A program made the translations under genes and the position numbers. Below are positions 57,831 through 64,000 of a stretch of DNA of 64,000 bases, in pieces. This DNA is from Aquibium oceanicum (GTDB taxonomy: Bacteria; Pseudomonadota; Alphaproteobacteria; Rhizobiales; Rhizobiaceae). Location of the stretch: positions 3,990,501 to 4,054,500 of the forward strand of contig NZ_CP018171.1 in assembly GCF_001889605.1 (NCBI RefSeq). Reading direction: 5' to 3'. The notes under the pieces were generated by a model. That model was given only the letters and a program-made list of their open reading frames with translations. It ran no database searches and was not told the origin of the DNA. Within the stretch, counting starts at the first letter, position 1, and the number at the start of each line of letters is the position of its first letter.

Positions 57831-60037
57831 CGATCTTCTCCGCCATTCCCGGCTATCCGGGGATGCCTCCCGAACAGGGGCTGCCTACACCGTCGCAGGA
57901 CCTCAGCCGGGCGCCCGTGCGGCAGCCGGCAGCTACTTCTTACTCCGTGAACCTTGCGCGCTGCCTGGCTTTTGGCGGCGCCTTGGCTTTGGGGGCATTC
58001 GGCACGTACGAGATGATGCAGGTGGTTTCGGCCGGTGGAACGACGGTCCTGGAAGGCATCATCACCGCCCTTTTCGCGATCACCTTCACCTGGATCTCCT
58101 TCGCAGCGAGTTCGGCGATCACCGGCGTATTGGTGCGGCCCGACAGGCGGATGCCGACGGACAGGGAAGCGCCGAAACTTTCCGGTCGAACGGCGCTCGT
58201 CATGCCGGTCTACAACGAAAATCCCGCTGAAATCGCTGCCGCCCTCCGCGTCATGGGGCGCGGACTCGCCGAAGCCGGACGCAAGCGCAACTTCGAGATC
58301 GTCATCATTTCCGACACGTCCGATCCCGACGCCTGGGTCGCCGAGACGGCCGCGGTCGACCAGCTGCAGCGCGCGCTGGCGGGGCTCGTCCCTGTCTGGT
58401 ACCGACGCCGGTGGGACAACGCCGGCAAGAAGGCCGGTAACGTCCGCGAGTTCATCGAGCGCTGGGGCGGCCGCTACGACCACTTCATCGTGCTCGACGC
58501 CGACAGCCTCATGGCCCCCTCGACCCTCATCGAACTCGCCGCCGCGATGGAAGAGGACCCGCAGCTCGGTATCCTCCAGACGGTTCCCACACTGGCAGGA
58601 GGGCGAACCCTGTTTCAGCGGATGCAGCAATTCGCAAACCGCATCTACGGCCCGGTCGTGGCCAACGGCCTGGCTGCCTGGCAGGGCGGCGACGGTAATT
58701 ACTGGGGCCACAATGCCATCATCCGCACGAGCGCCTTCGCGCAGTGCTGCGGATTGCCGGACCTTCCCGGCCGACAGCCGTTCGGTGGGCAGATTCTGTC
58801 GCATGATTTCGTCGAAGCCGCACTCATGCGGCGCGCCGGCTGGAAGGTCGAGATCGCTACGGATCTTCCCGGCTCGTGGGAAGACAGCCCTCCCTCGCTG
58901 GTGGATACGGCGGTGCGCGACAGGCGCTGGGCTCAGGGCAACCTCCAGCACCTGCGCATCATCGGTGCAAAGGGGCTCGCTTGGCCGAGCCGCGTGCATT
59001 TCGCCGCCGGCATCATGAGCTATTGCGCCTCGCCGATCTGGCTCCTGCTGATCGTCGCCGGTTTTGCGCTCGCCTTGCAGGCGCATTTCGTCAAACCGGA
59101 GTATTTCCCCGATGGTCTGCAGCTCTTCCCGACCTGGCCGGTGCTCGATTCCGAGCGCATGATCCGTCTCTTCATCGTGACGATGGGGGTCCTCCTGCTG
59201 CCGAAGTTCATAGGGCTGACGCGGGCGCTGCTGTCGCCGCATCTTCGGCGCGATTGCGGCGGCGGACTGCGTCTCGTCGGGAGTGCCGTGGTCGAACTGG
59301 CCCTGTCGGCGCTTTATGCGCCCATCATGATGGTCATTCACAGCCGGCACGTCTTCGAAATCCTGGTCGGCCGTGATGCCGGTTGGGCGCCGCAGCGGCG
59401 CGGGCATGGCGGCATGACATGGGGTGATGCGGTACGCTGTCACTATGGCCATACCCTGATCGGCCTTGGAACCGCCGTCGTGGCATGGATCCTCTCACCC
59501 GGCATCCTCGCCTGGCTTGCGCCCACGCTGGCGGGCCTGGTGCTGTCGGCGCCCCTCTCCTATGCGAGCGGAAGTGAAGCCGCCGGGCGGGCACTGCGCC
59601 GTTTCCGGCTGCTGCTCACCCCTGAAGAACGTTCGCCCTCCCGTATCCTGCGGGAACATCGGGCGGCGATCATGGACCTGCGCCGCCCGGTGGAAGGGAT
59701 AGTGGCGCTCGTCAGGATGGCTTCCGTGCGCGAAGCCCACCTGCGTTGGGCATTCGAGGCGCCGAGACGGCGTGGATATCCCGACAGCGCGCAGCTGACG
59801 GCGGCGCAGAAGCTCTCCGAAGCCGAAACCCTCGAAGAGGCGCTGTCCTGGCTGGACAAGCGCGAGCGCATGCACGTCATCAGCCAGCCGGCACTGATCG
59901 ATCGCCTGATCGATCTCGACGTGGGGACGGTCCGTCGTCGTGAACAAGCCCCGCAGCCCCAGCCGAACCCGATCTCCTCGGCCGAGCGGCAACAGGACGA
60001 ACGCGCTCTGGGCGGCCTCGTCGCGAGTCCCGCCTAG
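57827..60037 (+). CDS. opgH: Glucans biosynthesis glucosyltransferase OpgH/MdoH
   Basis: An inner-membrane GT2-family transferase of about 736 residues that polymerises glucose from UDP-glucose into the periplasmic glucan backbone. It has an N-terminal TM pair (about 40-100), a cytoplasmic catalytic domain with VLDADSLMAP (DxD), QGGDGNYWGHNAIIR and DRRWAQGNLQHL, and further TM helices after 380. The ATG at the ATGA overlap with opgG was chosen; an ATG 4 codons and a GTG 8 codons earlier are alternatives. Its stop overlaps the convergent GMC gene by 4 bases. Confidence 0.95.
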   Translation: MTIFSAIPGYPGMPPEQGLPTPSQDLSRAPVRQPAATSYSVNLARCLAFGGALALGAFGTYEMMQVVSAGGTTVLEGIITALFAITFTWISFAASSAITGVLVRPDRRMPTDREAPKLSGRTALVMPVYNENPAEIAAALRVMGRGLAEAGRKRNFEIVIISDTSDPDAWVAETAAVDQLQRALAGLVPVWYRRRWDNAGKKAGNVREFIERWGGRYDHFIVLDADSLMAPSTLIELAAAMEEDPQLGILQTVPTLAGGRTLFQRMQQFANRIYGPVVANGLAAWQGGDGNYWGHNAIIRTSAFAQCCGLPDLPGRQPFGGQILSHDFVEAALMRRAGWKVEIATDLPGSWEDSPPSLVDTAVRDRRWAQGNLQHLRIIGAKGLAWPSRVHFAAGIMSYCASPIWLLLIVAGFALALQAHFVKPEYFPDGLQLFPTWPVLDSERMIRLFIVTMGVLLLPKFIGLTRALLSPHLRRDCGGGLRLVGSAVVELALSALYAPIMMVIHSRHVFEILVGRDAGWAPQRRGHGGMTWGDAVRCHYGHTLIGLGTAVVAWILSPGILAWLAPTLAGLVLSAPLSYASGSEAAGRALRRFRLLLTPEERSPSRILREHRAAIMDLRRPVEGIVALVRMASVREAHLRWAFEAPRRRGYPDSAQLTAAQKLSEAETLEEALSWLDKRERMHVISQPALIDRLIDLDVGTVRRREQAPQPQPNPISSAERQQDERALGGLVASPA

Positions 60038-61494
60038 GTTTTAGCTCGCAGGTGATCGCCCAGCCTGAGGGCAAGCTGCACGATCGAATAGGTGGGATTG
60101 GCGTGTCCGCTCGTGGCGAACACGCTGCTTCCGCCGATGTATAGATTGTCGAAACCGTGAACCTTGCAGTCGGCATCGACCACGCCGGTCCGCGGGTTGT
60201 CGCTCATGCGGGTGGTACCCATGTGGTGATTGCCGCCCCAGACGTTGTCGACGCCCGGTGCCTCGCCGTTCGCCACCCAGTCCGCCAGCTTCATTCGGCC
60301 AATGTCGTAGGTGGCCATGGCTTCGGCAGCTTTCGTGGCCGCCGTCGTGAGCGTACGTACGTCCATCTTCGACAGCCGCCAGTCGAGCGCGATGCGGCGC
60401 CAGCCGAAACGGTCCCGCTCATCGATCAAGCGTACCCTGTTTGAGGGATCGAGCGACTGTTCGCAGGCGACGAAGACGTCGACGACGAGCCCGGGACATG
60501 GTGCGGAGGCTCCGGAGACCTGCGCTTCCAGCGCCGTCGCGAAATCAACAGCACAGGCGGGGGAAGGATCGAAAGCGCCGGTAAACTTGGGCGCATTCCA
60601 TTGGTCGAAGTACCCGATCCGCAGCCCGAAATTGAGAATCTTCTGCGTACGCATTAGGTCGGGCGTCGGCGAATAGACCAGCATGGATGGCGGCGCGTCG
60701 CGCAGCAGCGCGCTTCCGACCGGCGCATGGGGATGCTCCAGGAAGTAGCGCCCGACGAGATCGTGTTCGTTGCCCAGTCCGGCCGCGATCTGCGTGTTCG
60801 CGTTCAGCAAGGCGCGCGGGTTTTCCAGCCCGCCGAGACAGAGCACGAAGGCACTGGCCCGAACCGTGAACGGTTCCTCGCGGCCGTAGGTCCGGAACAC
60901 CGCCTCGGTGACACGCTTGCCGTTCTCGTCGATCCGCAGGTCGACAAGATTGGCGTTGAGATAAGTCTCGATGTTGGCCGAACTTTCGAGTTCGGCCTGG
61001 TACTTCTCGCCGAAGCGCGTCGTAGGGCGGCTGAACCGGAAGAGTTGTGGCCGCAGGTCGCCCTGCTCCGGAAGGACATCTGGAGCGGCGGTGACGGGCG
61101 GGAGGTTCAAGATGTCGTCGGCTTCGCCGGCATAAGGATCGAGATCTGCCTTCTCGATCGGCCAGCCGCTCAGGGGGTTGTGCGGACGCGGTTCGAAATC
61201 ATCGGCCTCGAGCGCCCGCGTCCAGCCGCCCCAGTGGTTCGACGTTCCCCCGAAATAGCGCAGCCTGCAGCCGTCGAGCGGATAGTAGGGCTGGCCGGTG
61301 GTCGTTCCCTCATAGACCTCCTGCGAAGCCTGCTCGTACTCCAAACCGCCGCCTTCGAACAATCCGACCCGCTTGCCGGCCGCGCCGAGGCGCCGCGCCA
61401 GCGTTATGCCGGCGGGTCCGGCCCCCACGATACAGACGTCGAACGTCCGGTCCCGGAATGCGCCGGGCTCGATGGTTTCCGCGTCGCGGATCAT
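60034..61494 (-). CDS. GMC-family FAD-dependent oxidoreductase
   Basis: A 486-residue flavoenzyme of the glucose-methanol-choline family, resembling the large subunits of sorbitol, fructose or gluconate dehydrogenases. The FAD motif is VGAGPAGITLARRL (23-36); the C-terminal part has the GGNHHMGTTRM motif (His423-His424) and SGHANPT (His464, Asn466) of the active site. It has no signal peptide of its own. The gene begins 6 bases after a tiny Tat-signal gene, so it may be exported by hitchhiking. Substrate unknown. Confidence 0.9.
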   Translation of the reverse strand: MIRDAETIEPGAFRDRTFDVCIVGAGPAGITLARRLGAAGKRVGLFEGGGLEYEQASQEVYEGTTTGQPYYPLDGCRLRYFGGTSNHWGGWTRALEADDFEPRPHNPLSGWPIEKADLDPYAGEADDILNLPPVTAAPDVLPEQGDLRPQLFRFSRPTTRFGEKYQAELESSANIETYLNANLVDLRIDENGKRVTEAVFRTYGREEPFTVRASAFVLCLGGLENPRALLNANTQIAAGLGNEHDLVGRYFLEHPHAPVGSALLRDAPPSMLVYSPTPDLMRTQKILNFGLRIGYFDQWNAPKFTGAFDPSPACAVDFATALEAQVSGASAPCPGLVVDVFVACEQSLDPSNRVRLIDERDRFGWRRIALDWRLSKMDVRTLTTAATKAAEAMATYDIGRMKLADWVANGEAPGVDNVWGGNHHMGTTRMSDNPRTGVVDADCKVHGFDNLYIGGSSVFATSGHANPTYSIVQLALRLGDHLRAKT

Positions 61495-61500
61495 GATATG

Positions 61501-61707
61501 CTACGCCTTCTGCAGGTCGCTGGCGCGCAGCACCCAACCGTCGAGCATCACGAGTTCGATCTCCTGATCGGCAAGAGCCGGCAAGGCGGCAAAAGCGACC
61601 GGGACCACCGCGGCCGAAATCAGGAGCTGGCGCCGGGTCAGTCCCCCCTCGCCTCGGTATGTCGAATGTGGGGGGTAAGAAACCTGGTCTGTTCGATGCG
61701 GATTCAT
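61501..61707 (-). CDS. Small Tat-signal protein, probable partner of the GMC oxidoreductase
   Basis: A 68-residue protein made almost entirely of a twin-arginine signal (LTRRQLL, then SAAVVPVAFAALPALA) followed by about 20 residues ending WVLRASDLQKA. An ATG was chosen that leaves the RR about 25 residues in; a longer in-frame start is possible. It precedes the GMC gene by 6 bases. In fructose and gluconate dehydrogenases, a small Tat-signal subunit carries the folded catalytic subunit across the membrane; the same arrangement is inferred here. Confidence 0.75.
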   Translation of the reverse strand: MNPHRTDQVSYPPHSTYRGEGGLTRRQLLISAAVVPVAFAALPALADQEIELVMLDGWVLRASDLQKA

Positions 61708-61814
61708 GTCGGTGTGCTCTTGGTTGCAGACATGCATATTAGCGCCCGCCGATCGGCGCGTACATCGCAATCAGCAAGGGCGACACTCGCGTCCCGCCGC
61801 TTCGCGAACCGCGC

Positions 61815-62183
61815 CTACGCTCCCTTCTCGGCCCGACGCTGCTGCCACGGCCACCGGCCCTCGATCTCGACCTCGAGCGAGAAACTCAGGAACGTCCTGA
61901 TCACGACGATCCCCGCGAGAACCGCAAGGCTGTCCAGTGTCGGATCGATTGCCACGGTGTTGATGATGTCGGCGGCGACGAGGAATTCCAGGCCGAGGAG
62001 AATCGCGCGGCCCACGTCGGCCCGGTAGTTCGCGAAGCTGTTGTCGGATCCGTCGGGATGGAAGCGGCGCAGCAGGAACCGGGCGGTCGCCCAGGTGATG
62101 CCGAGCACGATGATGAGTATCCCGGCAATCTCCACCCCGCGGGTGGTCCAGTGCAGCATCAGCCCCACGACGTCGTCTTCCAT
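61815..62183 (-). CDS. DUF1622 membrane protein
   Basis: A 122-residue integral membrane protein with three hydrophobic segments (about 17-36, 58-74, 80-100). It contains the DUF1622 pattern RADVGRAILLGLEFLVAADIINTV and VVIRTFLSFSLEVEIEGRWPW. Function not known. It starts 38 bases after the MgtC-like gene on the same strand, so the two are probably cotranscribed. Confidence 0.9.
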   Translation of the reverse strand: MEDDVVGLMLHWTTRGVEIAGILIIVLGITWATARFLLRRFHPDGSDNSFANYRADVGRAILLGLEFLVAADIINTVAIDPTLDSLAVLAGIVVIRTFLSFSLEVEIEGRWPWQQRRAEKGA

Positions 62184-62221
62184 CGAAAGTACCCTTCCTT
62201 CTTTGGTCGCGTCCGCTGATA

Positions 62222-62707
62222 CTAGCCGTTTCTTCCTGCATTATCGCCGCCACGGCCCTCTTTCCCGTTCGGCCCGAGAAACCCGAGAATCCAGAGGCTG
62301 AGGAGATTGAGCAGGCAGAGGGCGACCGCGATGTTGCCGCGGCCGAAGCCGACCGCGGCACCGATTGCCCCGGCGTTCCAGATGCTCGCCGCGGTAACGA
62401 GGCCTCGCACGTCGCGCCCGGACTTGACGATGGCGCCGCCACCGATGAAGCCGATGCCGGTCACCACGCCCTGCAGCACGCGCGCCCGCGCCTCCGCGCT
62501 CATGCTGGCTTCCAGTTCAACGATAATGGCGAAGCCGCAGGCGGCCATGGAGACGATTGGCAGGGTACGGAAGCCGACACTGTCGCGACCCTTTCCACGC
62601 TCCCAGCCAATGGGCAATGCCAGCAGGAATGCCAGAAGCACCTTTGCGGCATCGCGGATCAGGAGTTGAAGATCGAATCCCAGTCCAAGGTCCAGTTCGC
62701 CAGGCAC
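62222..62707 (-). CDS. MgtC/SapB-family membrane protein
   Basis: A 161-residue inner-membrane protein with about five helices. It has the MgtC pattern ALPIGWERGKGRDSVGFRT (about 33-51) and GIGFIGGGAIVKSG (about 85-98), followed by VTAASIWNAGAIGAAVG. MgtC-type proteins affect magnesium homeostasis and, in pathogens, survival in low magnesium. The start is a GTG with GGAGG 6 bases upstream; a GTG five codons earlier lacks that site. It lies between DUF1622 and groEL on the minus strand. Confidence 0.9.
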   Translation of the reverse strand: MPGELDLGLGFDLQLLIRDAAKVLLAFLLALPIGWERGKGRDSVGFRTLPIVSMAACGFAIIVELEASMSAEARARVLQGVVTGIGFIGGGAIVKSGRDVRGLVTAASIWNAGAIGAAVGFGRGNIAVALCLLNLLSLWILGFLGPNGKEGRGGDNAGRNG

Positions 62708-62895
62708 GTCAGTCCTCCGCACGTTCGAAACACGGCGCTTGTCCGGGAGCCGCCGCTACGATGTTCTCGGCCAATGGGCGAGCACCTCTTCGGTTCCCGC
62801 CACCTCCACCTGGGTCGAAAGCACGAATGATACCGTTCCATGAGCGCCGGGATGTTCCGGAACGGCGGATGCTGGGGCGGGCATGCGCTGCGCGA

Positions 62896-62929
62896 AATGA
62901 AAAGCCCGCGCCCCTCACGGAGCGCGGGC
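62896..62929 (-). terminator. Intrinsic terminator of groEL
   Basis: On the minus strand, 28 bases after the groEL stop, GCCCGCGC (62922-62929) and GCGCGGGC (62904-62911) form an 8-bp GC-rich stem with a 10-base loop, followed by TTTTCATTT. This is a textbook rho-independent terminator. Confidence 0.9.
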
Positions 62930-62956
62930 AATTTCCTCACCGGAGAAGGTGCGGCT

Positions 62957-64000
62957 TTAGAAGTCCATGCCGCCGGCCGGCATCGCCGGTGCGGCTTCTT
63001 TCTTCGGCTTCTCCGCGACCATGGCCTCGGTCGTCACCAGGAGGCCGGCCACCGACGCGGCGTCCTGCAGCGCGGTACGAACGACCTTGACTGGGTCAAT
63101 GACACCTTGTGCGAAGAGATCGCCATACTCGCCGGTCTGCGCGTTCCAGCCGTAGCCGAACTCGTTCTTTTCGCGCAGCTTGCCGACGACGATCGAACCT
63201 TCCGCGCCGGCGTTCTCCGCGATCTGTCGCACCGGGGCCTCGATCGCCTTGCGGACGATCTCGATGCCGTGCTTCTGGTCCGGATTGTCGGTGGTGACGC
63301 CATCCAGAGCCTTGGCGGCCCTGAGCAGTGCCACGCCGCCGCCCGGCAGCACGCCTTCCTCGACCGCCGCGCGGGTGGCATGCAGCGCGTCGTCGACGCG
63401 GTCCTTCTTCTCCTTGACCTCGACCTCGGTCGCGCCGCCGACGCGGATCACCGCGACGCCGCCAGCGAGCTTGGCGAGCCGCTCCTGCAGCTTCTCGCGG
63501 TCGTAGTCCGAGGTGGTCTCCTCGATCTGCGCCTTGATCTGGCTTACGCGGCCCTGGATCTCTTCCTTCCGGCCGGAGCCGTTGACGATCGTGGTGTTCT
63601 CCTTCTCGATCACCACCTTGCCGGCGCGGCCGAGCATCTGAAGCGTCACGTTCTCGAGCTTGATGCCGAGATCCTCGGAAATCGCGGTGCCGCCGGTGAG
63701 GATCGCGATGTCCTCGAGCATTGCCTTGCGGCGGTCGCCGAAGCCCGGAGCCTTGACGGCCGCGACCTTCAGGCCGCCGCGCAGCTTGTTGACGACGAGG
63801 GTGGCGAGCGCCTCTCCCTCCACGTCCTCCGCGATGATGAGCAGCGGCTTGCCCGACTGCACGACGGCTTCAAGCACCGGCAGCATGGCCTGGAGGTTGG
63901 AGAGCTTTTTCTCGTGGATCAGCACGTAGGGCTCCTCGAGCTCCACGCGCATCTTGTCCTGGTTGGTGATGAAGTACGGCGAAAGGTAGCCGCGGTCGAA
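62957..64000 (-). CDS. groEL: Chaperonin GroEL, 3' part
   Basis: The last 347 residues (of about 545) of the 60-kDa chaperonin subunit; the reading frame is open to the end of the window, so the N-terminal part and groES lie outside it. [64 protein letters not shown] and [13 protein letters not shown] are unmistakable. The C-terminus is AMPAGGMDF, with a short Gly-Met tail. A strong intrinsic terminator follows. Since rhizobia carry several groEL copies, which one this is cannot be said. Confidence 0.98.
   Translation of the reverse strand, partial: FDRGYLSPYFITNQDKMRVELEEPYVLIHEKKLSNLQAMLPVLEAVVQSGKPLLIIAEDVEGEALATLVVNKLRGGLKVAAVKAPGFGDRRKAMLEDIAILTGGTAISEDLGIKLENVTLQMLGRAGKVVIEKENTTIVNGSGRKEEIQGRVSQIKAQIEETTSDYDREKLQERLAKLAGGVAVIRVGGATEVEVKEKKDRVDDALHATRAAVEEGVLPGGGVALLRAAKALDGVTTDNPDQKHGIEIVRKAIEAPVRQIAENAGAEGSIVVGKLREKNEFGYGWNAQTGEYGDLFAQGVIDPVKVVRTALQDAASVAGLLVTTEAMVAEKPKKEAAPAMPAGGMDF

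Overview
The window is about 64 kb of GC-rich, gene-dense chromosome from an alphaproteobacterium, most likely Hyphomicrobiales and probably Phyllobacteriaceae-like (Mesorhizobium, Nitratireductor or a relative). The assignment rests on the zwf-pgl-edd cluster, the murA-DUF2948-hisD-UPF0262-phosphatase-infA-maf gene order, DUF6460, a SSSF-type hybrid histidine kinase and candidate CtrA and EcfG sites. It is inferred from gene content, not from any database search. I see no insertion sequence, prophage, CRISPR array or rRNA operon. The only RNA gene is a tRNA-Thr(GGT) near 54.2 kb.

Layout. 0-6 kb: the end of a DUF2189 membrane protein; a minus-strand group of SDR, SLC13 permease and cytochrome P450; a reversed HicBA pair; and an aldehyde dehydrogenase. 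6.3-10.6 kb: the upper Entner-Doudoroff genes zwf, pgl and edd, then a small lipoprotein. 10.6-12.6 kb: a GlxA-type regulator and folD. 12.7-22.3 kb: a surface-polysaccharide locus with a Wzz/GumC-like co-polymerase carrying a long Tyr/Pro/Gly/Gln tail, a Wzx-like flippase, a DUF6492 protein, a WecG/TagA transferase, GT4 and GT2 transferases and a Wzy/ligase-type protein. Its two intergenic promoter regions carry TTAA-type motifs resembling CtrA boxes. 22.4-33 kb: proC, a CPT-like kinase, a COG4091 oxidoreductase, an Ldh2 dehydrogenase, an AbrB-family membrane protein, a histone-deacetylase-like hydrolase, a MATE exporter, pyrD-DUF952 and thioesterases. 33.2-37.4 kb: a LuxR-type response regulator and its probable partner, a transporter-fused hybrid kinase.

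37.6-49.3 kb: mscL, guaA, a MAPEG protein, a PQQ-type sugar dehydrogenase whose leader can fold over its own Shine-Dalgarno sequence, divergent oxyR and katG, an RsmB-like rRNA methyltransferase, a Popeye-like cyclic-nucleotide-domain protein, tspO, a PaaI-type thioesterase and an MTA/SAH nucleosidase. 48.6-53.7 kb: the murA-to-maf housekeeping operon on the minus strand. 54-64 kb: tRNA-Thr, a DUF7282 secreted protein, a beta-barrel outer-membrane protein, opgGH for periplasmic glucans with a perfect general-stress (EcfG-type) promoter match, a GMC oxidoreductase with a tiny Tat-signal partner, DUF1622, MgtC, and the 3' two-thirds of groEL with its terminator.

The window is mostly ordinary core genome. 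The most interesting signals are regulatory (EcfG box at opgG, CtrA-like boxes in the polysaccharide locus, SD-masking hairpin at 41.36 kb, two palindromes between oxyR and katG) and architectural (the co-polymerase tail, the GMC/Tat pair, the cyclic-nucleotide domain lacking its usual arginine, and the P450 with proline at the usual threonine position).
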